64,000 bases of DNA from Dermabacter sp. (GCA_030538475.1 JAUNTX010000002.1:124001-188000); one strand, 5' to 3'. Shown: positions 25,031 to 34,305, numbered from the stretch's first letter. Notes: generated from the sequence alone by a model not told the origin. A program made the numbers and translations.

Positions 25031-26085
25031 ATACCCACCCTGCGCTTTCTCCCGCCCCTACTGCCCGCATCGCCGTCATCGGGCTCGGCGGCACGATTGC
25101 GATGCAGCAGGACCAGGCGGGCGGGGGCGCTGTGCCCGCCCTCACCACAGTGCCCGGCACCGCCCCAAGCGGCGCGCTCACGCCCCTTCCCGGAATCATT
25201 CTTGAGCACTCGCAGGTGGCGAACGTCGGCTCCCCCTCCCTCGAGATCGCGCACGTGCGCGAGGCCCTCACCCGGGCCGAGGCCGCGGTCGATGCGGGCG
25301 CGCGCGGCGCCGTCATCACGCACGGCACCGACACGCTCGAAGAGACGGCGTTCCTCCTCAACCGGTATTGGCGGCGCGACGCCCCGCTCGTCCTCACGGG
25401 CGCGATGCGGCCCGCGAACGCGCCGGGGGCCGACGGGCCCGCGAACCTCCACGACGCGATCCGCACCGCGGCCAGCACGCAAGCCCGCGGCCTCGGGGTC
25501 CTCGCCGTGTTCGATTCGCTCGTCCACGGCGCGGATCGGGTCACGAAGGTGAGTTCGCGCAGCGTTGACGCGTTCGACTCGGAACCGTCGGGCCCCCTCG
25601 CCGTCGTGGGACCGGACGGGATTCGCCTCGTGTACTCACTGCCGCCGACGGCGGCGCGCCTGACCGGACCCCTGCCCACGCAGCTGCCGGTCGTGCCGGT
25701 CATCGGCGTCGGCCTGTGCGATCGGGGCGAGGCGCTGGCCGCGCTGCTCGCGGCGGGCGCCGCTGGAGGCGCCAGCGGGGCGGGCGTGGCGGGCGTCGTC
25801 ATCAATGGCGTCGGCATGGGGCACGTGCCCGAGCGGATCGTGCCGCTCGTGCGCGAGGCGACAGATCAGGGCGTGCCCGTCGTGGTCTCGACCCGCATCC
25901 CGGAGGGCGGCACGAGCACCTACCACTACTCGTACCCCGGCTCCGAGGTGGACCTCATCAACAACGGCGCCCTCATGGCCGGGTCGCTCAGCGCCCACAA
26001 GGCGCGGCTGCTCCTGCAGGCCCTCCTCGCGAGCGGGGCGCCCCGCCCCCGGATCGACGAGGCGTTCGCGGCGTTCGCGTATTAG
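25027..26085 (+). CDS. L-asparaginase
   Basis: A 352-residue asparaginase/glutaminase-type amidohydrolase converting asparagine to aspartate and ammonia. The first catalytic Thr is in GLGGTIAMQQ, and the second Thr-Asp pair with Lys-side residues is in THGTDTLEETAFLL. The PLVLTGAMRPANAPGADGP loop is also standard. No signal peptide is present, so it is cytoplasmic. GTG start, 4-bp overlap with rlmC. The 3' end overlaps the converging MFS gene by 4 bp. Confidence 0.93.
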   Translation: MNTHPALSPAPTARIAVIGLGGTIAMQQDQAGGGAVPALTTVPGTAPSGALTPLPGIILEHSQVANVGSPSLEIAHVREALTRAEAAVDAGARGAVITHGTDTLEETAFLLNRYWRRDAPLVLTGAMRPANAPGADGPANLHDAIRTAASTQARGLGVLAVFDSLVHGADRVTKVSSRSVDAFDSEPSGPLAVVGPDGIRLVYSLPPTAARLTGPLPTQLPVVPVIGVGLCDRGEALAALLAAGAAGGASGAGVAGVVINGVGMGHVPERIVPLVREATDQGVPVVVSTRIPEGGTSTYHYSYPGSEVDLINNGALMAGSLSAHKARLLLQALLASGAPRPRIDEAFAAFAY

Positions 26086-27374
26086 CGCAGTGCCTCGCGG
26101 CGCGTGAGCCACAGGTGCAGCACCCACAGCAGCGCGCCCGTGCCGCTCAGTGCGAGGGCGCCGAGGGCGATGGCGAGCAGGGAATCGTCGAGTAGCGGCA
26201 CGATGAGCCCCGAGATGAGCGCGGCGTTCAGCAGGTTGAGGAACGTGGCCGCGCTCGTGGCGGCGCCGCGCTCGTGCGGGAAGAGGTCGAGGATTTCGAG
26301 CTGCACGGGCGCCATCATGAGCGCCGATCCCATGCCGATCACGAGCGGACCGGACATCACCACGATGTGCCACAGACCCAGTTCGGGGGTGAGGTCGGGG
26401 GCGATGAGGGTGAGCACGACCGTGATGATCGCGCCCGTGAGCGACGTGGCGAACGCGGCCGTGATGAGGGCCGTGCGCGAGATGACGTCGGCCAGGCGAC
26501 CCACCAGGTAGGAGCCCGCGATCATGCCGATGATGATCGGCACGAACAGCACCCAGTAGTCCTGTTCGCCCAGGTGCAGGAGTTTCGGGACGATGACGGG
26601 GGCGCCGCCGATGAACATGAAGTGTGTGCTGCCGGAGAACGCGAGGGCGAGGGCGAGGCGCCACAGGATCGGCGAGCGCACGACACGCCCGAGCGACGCG
26701 AAAATGCTGCCGGCCCTGAACGGTTGGCGGCGCGCGGGCGGGAGCGTTTCGGGGATCATGACGAGCATGACCGTGAGCGTGATGAGCGCGTACACCGCCA
26801 TCGCCCACACGATCCACCGCCAGGGCCCGAGCAGGAGGATCCACCCGCCGACGATCGGCGCCACCGCGGGTGCGATCGCGAAGATCATCATCACCTGGCT
26901 CATGAGCTTTTGGGCGCGGCCGCCGCCGTAGAGGTCGCGGATGACCACGCGCGAGATGATCGTGGCGCCGCCCGCGCTCGCGCCCTGGAGGGCACGGAAC
27001 ACGATGAGCATGCCGAGGCTCGTGGACAGCGCCGCCCCGACGGTCGCGGCAATGTAGATGATGAGCGCCGCGGTCATCACCCGCTTGCGCCCGAGCGCGT
27101 CCGACAGGGGCCCGTGGAAGAGGCTCATGATGGCGAACGCGATGAGGTAGGCGCTCGTGATCTGCTGCAGGGCGGCGGTGTCGGCCGCGAAGTCCCGGCC
27201 GATCTGCTCGAAGCCGGGGAAGATCATGTCGATTGAGAACGGGCCGAGCATGCTCAGCAGCGCAATCGAGAGGATGAAGGCGATGCCTACCTTCTCCGGG
27301 CGGCCGAGGCTGAGCCGCAGCGCTGCGGTTTCCGTGAGGGGTTCTGGGCGGGGACTTTCTGGGGTCTCGGGCAC
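26082..27374 (-). CDS. MFS multidrug exporter of Bcr/CflA type
   Basis: A 430-residue major facilitator with twelve helices and motif A between helices 2 and 3 (GPLSDALGRKRVM). The early FSIDMIFPGFEQIGRDF matches the Bcr/CflA drug-resistance branch (DHA1), and motif C-like glycines occur in helix 5. It would export drugs or metabolites with proton antiport. GTG start with TAAGCT 7 nt upstream. It is divergent from the GH15-like gene, sharing a 38-bp spacer. Confidence 0.9.
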   Translation of the reverse strand: MPETPESPRPEPLTETAALRLSLGRPEKVGIAFILSIALLSMLGPFSIDMIFPGFEQIGRDFAADTAALQQITSAYLIAFAIMSLFHGPLSDALGRKRVMTAALIIYIAATVGAALSTSLGMLIVFRALQGASAGGATIISRVVIRDLYGGGRAQKLMSQVMMIFAIAPAVAPIVGGWILLLGPWRWIVWAMAVYALITLTVMLVMIPETLPPARRQPFRAGSIFASLGRVVRSPILWRLALALAFSGSTHFMFIGGAPVIVPKLLHLGEQDYWVLFVPIIIGMIAGSYLVGRLADVISRTALITAAFATSLTGAIITVVLTLIAPDLTPELGLWHIVVMSGPLVIGMGSALMMAPVQLEILDLFPHERGAATSAATFLNLLNAALISGLIVPLLDDSLLAIALGALALSGTGALLWVLHLWLTRREALR

Positions 27375-27381
27375 CCTCCCT

Positions 27382-27406
27382 AGCTTAGCCTCTGCGCGGT
27401 TACTCT
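27382..27406. promoter_or_regulatory. Divergent leaderless promoters of MFS and GH15-like genes
   Basis: On the minus strand TAAGCT (27382-27387) is 7 nt from the MFS GTG. On the plus strand TACTCT (27401-27406) is 6 nt from the GH15-like GTG at 27413. Both hexamers match TAnnnT, and there is no ribosome-site requirement. The two transcripts should start 38 bp apart. Confidence 0.5.
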
Positions 27407-27412
27407 AGGGGC

Positions 27413-28834
27413 GTGTCCACTCCCCAGTTCAGCCGACGAGGCGCCCTCACGGGCGCACTTTCCGGCGCACTTTCCGGTGCAGCTGCCGGTGCCGTGCGCA
27501 TGGCCGGAGGGGTGGGCCTTGGCGCCGCGGCCGCCGCCATTCTCGCCGCGAGCACGCGCCGCTCGCTCCACGCGAACGTGCCGCTGTATTCGGAGGCGGT
27601 TGCGTTCACGGCGGGGACGGGTGAGATCGCGCGCGAGTTGTGGCACGGGGCGGGCGCTGAGCCGGTCGCCGCGCTGATGCCGGGCACGCGAGTGCTCGTC
27701 GGTGCCCCGGGGGCGGAATCCCTCGCGGCTCGCACCCGCGCGTTCGTGGCGGGGGCATCACAGGCCGATCCGGGCGCCGGGCTTCTGGCGGAGCTTGAGG
27801 AGTCGGCGCTGCTGGACCTGCACTCGCTCACGTGGGCGCTGCCCTCCCCGGTCGCCGCGTGGACCCCGTACTGGCGCTACACGTGGCCGCGCGACACCGC
27901 CCACGTCATCGACGCGCTCGCCAGTCGCAGGCAGGCGGAGTGGGCGCTCGAGCTGCTCGGCCAGTTGGCCGCCCTGCAGCGCCCCGACGGCACGTTCGAG
28001 GCCCGGTACATTCCCGGCACCACGCGGGCGCCCGACGGAAGGCCGCCCCAGTTCGACGGGGTGGGTTGGTTCCTGTGGGCGGCGGCGCGGGTGCTGGCGC
28101 CCCTGTTGCCCGCGCCCCTGTCGCCCGCCCTCTCCCGCGCCCTCTCGCGGGCCGCGCTGGCGCTCATGGAGGCCACCGCGGGGCCTTCGCGCCTGCCCGC
28201 GCCGAGTCCCGACTACTGGGAGCGCCCCGAGCGTCGCCTCACCCTCGGCACGGCCGCGATGACGCTGGCGGGGTTGCACGCGGCGGCCAGACTCGCCGAG
28301 GTCGGAGCGCTTGAGGTGCCCGCCACGCCCGCCCTTCTCGCGCGCGCCCGCGACGTGGAAGCGGCCATCGCCCGGAAGTTCGGCCGCCGCGGCTTCCAGC
28401 GGTACGCGCACGGCGGCGGGGTGGACGCGGGCCTGCTCATGCTGCTGCCGCCCTACCGGACGTTCTCGCCCGGGGATTCTCCACTCGACGACGCCCTCAT
28501 GCGCGGCGTCGGCTCCCTCACGGCGCGGGTGGATCAGGCCTTTCTTCGCATGGCACGGCCCGCGGGCGGTGTGGCTCCGGCCGAGTCGTGGAAGCGGGAC
28601 GGCATCACGTGGACGCCGCAGACGGCCATGTTTGCGCAGGCCTACGCGCACCTGGAGCAGCCCGCGCGCTCGCGGGAGCTGCTGTCGTGGCTGGCGCGGC
28701 ACCGCACGAGCGCGGGGGCCCTCAGCGAGAAAGTCCTGGCCGACGGCAGTCCCGCCGCGGTGGCCCCGCTGTCGTGGACGGCGGCGCTCGTGCTCGCGAC
28801 GCTCACGGCGCTCGATGAGGCGGACGGGCGCTGA
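27413..28834 (+). CDS. Exported glucoamylase-like (GH15 fold) protein
   Basis: 473 residues with a Tat-like leader (FSRRGALTGALSGAL, a long Ala/Gly hydrophobic stretch). The mature part is an all-helical (alpha/alpha)6-type domain. YWRYTWPRDTAHVIDAL near residue 155 is the GH15 signature for the substrate pocket. Later VAPAESWKRDG, GALSEKVLADG and a closing LSWTAALVLATL correspond to GH15 segments. Enzymatic activity is likely on an alpha-glucoside but unproven, and I cannot place the catalytic Glu pair with certainty. No sugar transporter adjoins. Confidence 0.75.
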   Translation: MSTPQFSRRGALTGALSGALSGAAAGAVRMAGGVGLGAAAAAILAASTRRSLHANVPLYSEAVAFTAGTGEIARELWHGAGAEPVAALMPGTRVLVGAPGAESLAARTRAFVAGASQADPGAGLLAELEESALLDLHSLTWALPSPVAAWTPYWRYTWPRDTAHVIDALASRRQAEWALELLGQLAALQRPDGTFEARYIPGTTRAPDGRPPQFDGVGWFLWAAARVLAPLLPAPLSPALSRALSRAALALMEATAGPSRLPAPSPDYWERPERRLTLGTAAMTLAGLHAAARLAEVGALEVPATPALLARARDVEAAIARKFGRRGFQRYAHGGGVDAGLLMLLPPYRTFSPGDSPLDDALMRGVGSLTARVDQAFLRMARPAGGVAPAESWKRDGITWTPQTAMFAQAYAHLEQPARSRELLSWLARHRTSAGALSEKVLADGSPAAVAPLSWTAALVLATLTALDEADGR

Positions 28835-28942
28835 CGGGACTGGGCGCTCGAGGTTGCTCATAGTCCCACCGCGGCCGCGCCGTCGGGTTTAGGGTGGGGG
28901 CCTGGGGTCAACGATGATTCCCTATCGAGTGAAGGAGGCACC

Positions 28943-29632
28943 ATGAACGACACCGGCCGCCGCGTCCCCGATCTGCGGGGCGAGCGCGTGAACTACACCA
29001 AGGGGCAGCTCCATACGGACCGCGCGGGCAACGACCCGGACGCGCTTTTCGATGATTGGATGCGCGACGCGATCAATCGCCGCGACAACGACGGCGACCT
29101 CCTGGAACCGAACGCGATGGTGCTGTCCACCATCAACCCCCGCACCGAATGGCCCGATTCGCGCACGGTTCTGCTCAAGGAGCACCGCAACGGCAAGTTC
29201 GTGTTCTTCGGCAACTACGAGTCGCAAAAGGCCTTTGACCTCGACGTTAACCGCAAGGCGGCCCTGAACTTCACGTGGCTGCCCATGCAGCGGCAGGTCC
29301 GCATCCAGGGCAAGGTGCGCCGCACCACGAGCGCCGTGTCCGACGAGTACTTTGCCACTCGCCCGCGCGGTTCGCAGATCGCCGCCTGGGCGAGTTCGCA
29401 GTCCGACGTGGTGGCGAGCTACGAAGAATTGCAGGACACGTTCGCGCGGGCCGAGAAGCGCTTCGAGGGCGGACCGGTCAACCGTCCCCCGCACTGGGGC
29501 GGGTGGGAGCTGACCCCGATCTGCTTCGAGTTCTGGCAGGGCCGCAGTTCGCGCCTGCACGACCGGGTGCGTTTCACCGAGGTCAGCGATTCGGGCGACG
29601 GCCGCTGGCACGTGGAGCGCCTGGCCCCGTAA
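28943..29632 (+). CDS. pdxH: Pyridoxamine/pyridoxine 5'-phosphate oxidase
   Basis: A 229-residue FMN enzyme that oxidises pyridoxamine- or pyridoxine-5'-phosphate to PLP, in B6 synthesis or salvage. Characteristic segments are PNAMVLSTIN, DSRTVLLKE, FVFFGNYESQKAFDL, QVRIQGKVRR and the C-terminal FEFWQGRSSRLHDR motif with substrate and FMN contacts. A consensus AAGGAGG site precedes the ATG. It stands alone. Confidence 0.95.
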   Translation: MNDTGRRVPDLRGERVNYTKGQLHTDRAGNDPDALFDDWMRDAINRRDNDGDLLEPNAMVLSTINPRTEWPDSRTVLLKEHRNGKFVFFGNYESQKAFDLDVNRKAALNFTWLPMQRQVRIQGKVRRTTSAVSDEYFATRPRGSQIAAWASSQSDVVASYEELQDTFARAEKRFEGGPVNRPPHWGGWELTPICFEFWQGRSSRLHDRVRFTEVSDSGDGRWHVERLAP

Positions 29633-29690
29633 CCGGGTGGCGCTGTAGCTGGTTGGCGTACGACTCGCACCGGGTGGTACTTGTGGGGGC

Positions 29691-30092
29691 ATGTCTGCTT
29701 CCACCAGTGCGCTCGCGGGCTCCCGCGAACCCGGTTCCTCTAGCGAGCGCCGTCCTTCCCGTGCCCGGGCATGGGGCTTTCTTGCCGTCGCGGTCCTCAC
29801 TGAGGTCACGGCGACGCTTTCGCTGAAGGGCGCGCTCACTCACCCGCTGCTGTACACGGTGGTGGTCGCGGGGTACGTCACGGCTTTCACGGCGCTCGCC
29901 TACGCGCTGCGGGCGGGGTTGGGCCTCGGTGTCGCCTACGGCGTGTGGGGGGCGTGCGGGGTGGCGATCACGGCGCTTGCGTCGATGTGGGTGTTTGGCG
30001 AGCCTCTCAGCGCGATGATGGGGGTGGGGATCGCGCTCGTCATCGGTGGGGTGTTGTGCGTCGAGCTCGGGTCGAGGGAGCAGCACGCATGA
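29691..30092 (+). CDS. SMR family multidrug exporter subunit A
   Basis: A 133-residue small multidrug resistance protein with four helices after a 25-residue Arg/Ser-rich N-terminal extension. The key membrane Glu is in AVLTEVTATLSLK, and AYGVWGACGVAI marks helix 3. It overlaps the next SMR gene by 4 bp. Two-gene SMR systems (EbrAB, YkkCD type) work as heterodimers with opposite topology. The substrate is a lipophilic cation or guanidinium by family. Confidence 0.9.
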   Translation: MSASTSALAGSREPGSSSERRPSRARAWGFLAVAVLTEVTATLSLKGALTHPLLYTVVVAGYVTAFTALAYALRAGLGLGVAYGVWGACGVAITALASMWVFGEPLSAMMGVGIALVIGGVLCVELGSREQHA

Positions 30093-30412
30093 GCTGGGTG
30101 TTTTTGAGCTTGGCCATCGTCGCCGAGGTGGCATCCACCATGACTCTGCGCCTGGTCGCGCATGGCCGGCGCGCCCTCATGCCCGTGGTGATCGTCGGCT
30201 ATGTGGTGGCGTTCGTCCTCATCTCGCTTGCCCTGTCGGCGGGGATGCCGCTCGGCGTCGCGTACGGGGTGTGGGTGGCCGCGGGCGTGGCACTGACCGC
30301 GCTGCTCAGTGCCGCCGTCTTCGGGGAACGGCTCACGTGGCTCATGGGGGTGGGCATCGTCCTCATCGGCGCAGGCGTGCTGCTCATCGAACTGGGCTCC
30401 TCGCACGTGTGA
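30089..30412 (+). CDS. SMR family multidrug exporter subunit B
   Basis: A 107-residue four-helix SMR protein with the essential Glu in LAIVAEVASTMTLR and AYGVWVAAGVAL in helix 3. The ATGA overlap with subunit A and the near-identical length of the core indicate an antiparallel heterodimer. It ends 22 bp from the converging HNH gene, with no terminator seen. Confidence 0.92.
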   Translation: MSWVFLSLAIVAEVASTMTLRLVAHGRRALMPVVIVGYVVAFVLISLALSAGMPLGVAYGVWVAAGVALTALLSAAVFGERLTWLMGVGIVLIGAGVLLIELGSSHV

Positions 30413-30434
30413 AGACCCGGATGAGTCACGGGCC

Positions 30435-32195
30435 TCACGCGGCCGCTGAGCCTTCGTCGGCGCTGTCGAGTCCCGGGATCTGCGCGGGCGGGTGCGCGAG
30501 GTGCCGGAGTGGCCGGGTAGTGCGGGTGCGCCGCGCCTTCGTGGTCCAGACGGTCGCGCTGCCGGGGACGGTATCCCTATCCGACGCCGAGCCGGTTGTG
30601 CCCCGAACCGCCGCGGCATCCGCCGCATCCGCCGCCTCCGGGGCGCTGTCGGCTTTCGTCGGTGTCACGGCCCCGGTCACGACCCGGACGTCGTCCATGT
30701 CTTCTTTGGCGAGGTTGCAGCGCTGGCACAACCCCTGACCGTTGTCGAGGCTCGTGGCCCCACCATCGGCGTAGCGGCGAATGTGGTCGATATTGCGGAT
30801 GCGCGCGTTGCAGTAGGGCGCCCGGCACCAGCCGTCGCGGTACGCAATGAGCTGGGCGAGACCGTCGGGGAAGGCCCGGGCCCGCGAATCCATGGCCACG
30901 AGTTCGCCCGAATCGGGCGCGGAATAGATCCTGCGGTAGGTCAGCCGCGACCCGCGCTCCCACTCATCAAGGATGAAGTCACGCGCCGCCCCCGGATCGA
31001 TCACGCCATGGCCCGGGAGGAAGGCGCCGCCATTGCTCGCCAGCGCTGGCCGAGTGGGCGGGTGTGCGGAAGACGGTGGCGATGAGTTGTTGGGTTCTCG
31101 CGGTGGAGATTCCGTCAGGTCCCGAGGCTGCGATGCTGGCGGCGGGGCTCCCGGTACCTCCGGCAGGAGGTGGGAAGCGTCGATCAAAATGCCGATCTCC
31201 ACTGTGCGCGAGGTGGTCGCGGTGCCGGAACGGCCGTCGGTTCCTTGACCGGGATGGCCTTGGCGACCTCCGGCCGTACGGAAGCCTCGTCCGCGCTTAG
31301 CACCACGGCCAGCGCCGCGCCCGGCTTGAGTGCCCGCTGCGGCACGAGCAATCGCCGCCGTCTCGGGCGATTCCCACATGAGGTCCTGCGTCCCGCCCAG
31401 GATGGCCTGCACGAGAGCGTCGGCTTCCGCAGCCGACCGCCGCGACTCTTTGACACTCGCCGAACGCCCCTGGAGTTCAGCCATGATCGCGTGCGCGTCC
31501 GTCGTGCGCAGCTTTGCTAGCAGCAAGGACATGCCGTCCTCGCGATCGCGCACCGCCACGTACCGGCTCGCATAGGCCTTCCGGGCGCGATCCTCATCCC
31601 CCGCGGGGTCGAAGTGCTGGATGAGGGTGCGGGTTTCGTGCTTCCACCGCATCGTGCCCGCATCACCCACAATGTTCAGCTGCCAGTCCAGCATGGCATC
31701 AACCTCGAGTGCCACACCGGCCGACAGTTCGTGCGTTTGCCGCGCGACACACTGGGCAATATCCGTGCTCACCCGCCCCTTCGCGAGGTTATCCAGCATG
31801 CGCGGCATCTGGGTGACGAGGCACCGCGACGTGCTCATCAGGGCCGACATCTGCGCGGGAGACTTCCTCAACACCACGCCCAGTTCGGAGGTCACGGCAC
31901 GCCTGTACCGCACCTTGTCTTCAGCATCGAGCGCGTGGGCCACTTCCCCGGCCTCCGCCTGGGTGACCGTGAGTGCCGTGACCGCCGTGAGCATGTCCTG
32001 CAGTTCGGCAATGCGCTCCAACGCCCCCACGTATTCGTGAGGCTCGCGGGCGCAGGCGGGTTCGGCGCCCTGTCGCTGAAGCTCAGCGAACGTTTCGTTC
32101 AACTCCACCATCGCCGCATCCACGGCCCACCCCACTCGGGCGAGCGCATCAACGGCGTCGTGTTGCGCCTGCCCCTGCTGCTCCATGGCAGTCAT
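30435..32195 (-). CDS. DUF222 / HNH endonuclease domain protein
   Basis: 586 residues. The N-terminal 300 are a helical DUF222 domain (ERIAELQDMLTAV, MPRMLDNLAKGRVS). A Gly/Pro-rich variable linker (about 300-400) follows. The C-terminal HNH nuclease has YRDGWCRAPYC, NIDHIRRYADGG, TSLDNGQGLCQRCN, with Cys pairs for zinc and the catalytic His. This multi-copy actinobacterial family is of unknown role and some members sit in mobile units. GGAGG lies before the ATG at 32195; a longer GTG/ATG start upstream is less supported. Confidence 0.9.
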   Translation of the reverse strand: MTAMEQQGQAQHDAVDALARVGWAVDAAMVELNETFAELQRQGAEPACAREPHEYVGALERIAELQDMLTAVTALTVTQAEAGEVAHALDAEDKVRYRRAVTSELGVVLRKSPAQMSALMSTSRCLVTQMPRMLDNLAKGRVSTDIAQCVARQTHELSAGVALEVDAMLDWQLNIVGDAGTMRWKHETRTLIQHFDPAGDEDRARKAYASRYVAVRDREDGMSLLLAKLRTTDAHAIMAELQGRSASVKESRRSAAEADALVQAILGGTQDLMWESPETAAIARAAAGTQAGRGAGRGAKRGRGFRTAGGRQGHPGQGTDGRSGTATTSRTVEIGILIDASHLLPEVPGAPPPASQPRDLTESPPREPNNSSPPSSAHPPTRPALASNGGAFLPGHGVIDPGAARDFILDEWERGSRLTYRRIYSAPDSGELVAMDSRARAFPDGLAQLIAYRDGWCRAPYCNARIRNIDHIRRYADGGATSLDNGQGLCQRCNLAKEDMDDVRVVTGAVTPTKADSAPEAADAADAAAVRGTTGSASDRDTVPGSATVWTTKARRTRTTRPLRHLAHPPAQIPGLDSADEGSAAA

Positions 32196-32309
32196 CCTGC
32201 ACCTCCCCTCGTGCCTCGACATCGCCGTCGGCCCCCTTCAAGCCTCCAGCGAATACCTTTCCCCTATGACTCCACCCTAGAAGGGGGGTGAGACATTTAA
32301 ACTCCGCGC

Positions 32310-32420
32310 CCGGAAGAGGTGCCCCGGAGAAGGGGCAGGAGGTGGGGTCAGAGGGGACGGGGGCCGAGGGGAAGGGGCCGGGGACGGGTCAGAGGCGAAG
32401 GGGTCGGGGGAAGGGGGCAG
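32310..32420. repeat. G-rich purine tract (potential G-quadruplex region)
   Basis: On the plus strand runs of three to six G recur every few bases (GGGGTCAGAGGGGACGGGGG type) for about 110 bp. This lies between the divergent HNH and holin-like genes. It is low-complexity and non-coding on either strand as far as I can see. Confidence 0.6.
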
Positions 32421-32444
32421 AGCCGCGGATGCAACAATGGCCCC

Positions 32445-32858
32445 ATGCGCTTCCTGCTTCGAGTCATCGCCACCGCCATCGCCACCTGGCTGGTGAGCCT
32501 GCTCCTGCCCGGCATTGATGTGATCCCGTTCGGCAACGAGCAGTGGGAAATCGTCGCCTCCTACCTGGCGGTCGCGTTCGCCTTCGGGGTCATCAACGCC
32601 ACCGTCGGCACCGCCATTCGGATCGTCGCGTTCCCGCTCTACCTGCTCACGCTCGGCCTAGCATCGTTCTTCGTGAACGGCCTCCTGCTCATGATGGTGC
32701 ACTGGATCTCGACCAGCCTGGGCTGGGGCCTCCAGGTCGACACCTACTGGTGGGGCATCCTCGGCGCCTTCCTCATCGCCGTCATCACGAGCATCATCAC
32801 CGCCGTCACCTCACCCCTGCTGAACTCCGGCCGGACGCGCCGCGACCAGCGGGACTGA
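32445..32858 (+). CDS. Phage holin family-4-like membrane protein (PF04020 type)
   Basis: A 137-residue protein with four transmembrane helices (about 4-22, 35-60, 65-90, 100-125) and the GVINATVGTAIRIVAFPLYLLTLGL pattern of the so-called phage holin 4_2 family. These are widespread chromosomal membrane proteins of unknown function; no phage genes are nearby. AACAAT lies 6 nt before the ATG (leaderless type). Confidence 0.85.
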   Translation: MRFLLRVIATAIATWLVSLLLPGIDVIPFGNEQWEIVASYLAVAFAFGVINATVGTAIRIVAFPLYLLTLGLASFFVNGLLLMMVHWISTSLGWGLQVDTYWWGILGAFLIAVITSIITAVTSPLLNSGRTRRDQRD

Positions 32859-32953
32859 GGGGGAAGGGGCCGACGGGAGCGAGGGGCCCGACGAGAGGGT
32901 AGCGCCCGGGACACCAGGCACGCCCGAAACGCCCGGCCGACGGGCACCGCCCC

Positions 32954-33370
32954 CTACCCAAGCGCCGCGTACAGGTCCACGGCGTTGCCGTCGGGGTCGT
33001 GCAGGACCGCGTAGCGCTGACCCCACACCGCATCAAACGGCGGCACGTGCCCGGTCGCGCCCTGCGCCACGAGCGACGCGAACACGCTGTCCACCCGCTC
33101 CGGGCTGTCCACCTCGAACGCGAGCGCCACACGGTGGCTGCCCGTCGGCACCCGGTAGCTCGCATCGAAACTCTGCACCGTCGCCACCGCGTCCCACATG
33201 AGCCGCAACCCGCCCTCAAGCTCCGCCTCGGCGTGCGGGGCGTCGGCCGGAGTGTCGGCAATGGTGAGGCCGAGCCCGCGGTAGAACTCCAGGGAGGCCG
33301 CCAGATCGCTCGTGACGATGCCGATCGCGTTCAGGCGCGGCCCGCCAGTCACGCCCGCGACCCCGCTCAT
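32954..33370 (-). CDS. VOC (glyoxalase) family protein
   Basis: A 138-residue two-module VOC protein: LNAIGIVTSDLAASLEFYRGLG starts the first betaalphabetabetabeta unit, and HRVALAFEVDSPERVD with YAVLHDPDGNAVDLYA ends the second. Metal-ligand positions resemble those of dioxygenase or resistance members, but the substrate is unknown. The ATG overlaps the stop of the NmrA-like gene by 4 bp, making it the last gene of the ABC-transporter operon. Confidence 0.9.
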   Translation of the reverse strand: MSGVAGVTGGPRLNAIGIVTSDLAASLEFYRGLGLTIADTPADAPHAEAELEGGLRLMWDAVATVQSFDASYRVPTGSHRVALAFEVDSPERVDSVFASLVAQGATGHVPPFDAVWGQRYAVLHDPDGNAVDLYAALG

Positions 33371-34302
33371 ACCCACTGCTCCGGACCCTCGGCGGCAACG
33401 ATGGCCCGCACCGTCTGGCCGACGCTCATCGGCTCCCGGCCCAGCACGGCGCGCACGTCGCCGCTCACGGCCGACAGCTCGCCCGACGCGATGGCCGTGT
33501 ACGTCGAGATCCACGCCTCGACCTGCCAATCTTCGGCGCCGTACCCCGCGCGGGACTGCCGGGCTTCCTCGAGCGTCTCGTCCTCGAACTCGTAGCTCCG
33601 CCCGAGCGCGTCGGTGAGCCGCATCGCCACCTCGCCCATCGTGAGCGCCTCGGGCCCGGTGAGGTTCAGGGTGCGCTGTTCGTAGGCCGACGGGTCCTCG
33701 AGGACTGCCGCGGCCACGTGCGCCACATCGTGCCTGGCCACGAACGCGCAGCGGCCGTCGCCCGCGGGGCCGCGAAGCACGCGCTCGGGGCCAGCGAAGT
33801 CCAGCAGCACGTCGGCATAGAAGGAGTCCCGCAAGAAGGTCCACTGCATGCCCGAGTCGCGAAGGAGCTGTTCGGTCGCGTAGTGGTCGCGCGCGAGCGT
33901 GAACGTGGCATCGGGAGCGGCGCCGAGGAACGACGTGTAGACCACGTGCCGCACGCCCGCGGCGCGGGCCGCGTCGATGACGCTGCGGTGCTCGGTCATC
34001 CGGTCCAGCGATTCGCCCGCCGACACGAGAAACAGCACGTCGAGCCCCGCAAACGCGGTGCGGCAGGCCTCGGAGTCGGCGTAGGTGGCCTGGTGGATCG
34101 TGACGCTCACGCCCGGGGCCTCGACGAGGCGCGGGGCGCGCGAGGAAGTGCGGACGATGAGCCGCACCTCGCGGGACGCGGCGCTGGCAGAGCCTGCGCC
34201 GGAAGAAGCAGGGCTGGATGCCAGCAGCTCCGCCACGAGCGAGCCCACCTTCCCGCTCGCGCCCGTCACGCCGATGCGGACCGGGGTCTCATTCTCGGTC
34301 AT
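33367..34302 (-). CDS. NmrA-like NAD(P)H-binding SDR protein
   Basis: 311 residues with an atypical short-chain dehydrogenase Rossmann fold: GVTGASGKVGSLVAELL at the N-terminus, LFLVSAGESL and VVYTSFLGAAPDATF in the core, and LTGPEALTMGEVAMRL near the C-terminus, as in NmrA/QOR2-type quinone reductases. It starts 3 bp after the stop of the ABC binding-protein gene. Co-transcription with a transporter may be incidental or mark a modification step for the imported compound. Confidence 0.88.
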   Translation of the reverse strand: MTENETPVRIGVTGASGKVGSLVAELLASSPASSGAGSASAASREVRLIVRTSSRAPRLVEAPGVSVTIHQATYADSEACRTAFAGLDVLFLVSAGESLDRMTEHRSVIDAARAAGVRHVVYTSFLGAAPDATFTLARDHYATEQLLRDSGMQWTFLRDSFYADVLLDFAGPERVLRGPAGDGRCAFVARHDVAHVAAAVLEDPSAYEQRTLNLTGPEALTMGEVAMRLTDALGRSYEFEDETLEEARQSRAGYGAEDWQVEAWISTYTAIASGELSAVSGDVRAVLGREPMSVGQTVRAIVAAEGPEQWV

Positions 34303-34305
34303 GGT

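Noticed and set aside
32445..32858. Prophage remnant suggested by the holin-family name
   Set aside because: The family is widespread in chromosomes and no integrase, lysin or structural phage gene is nearby.
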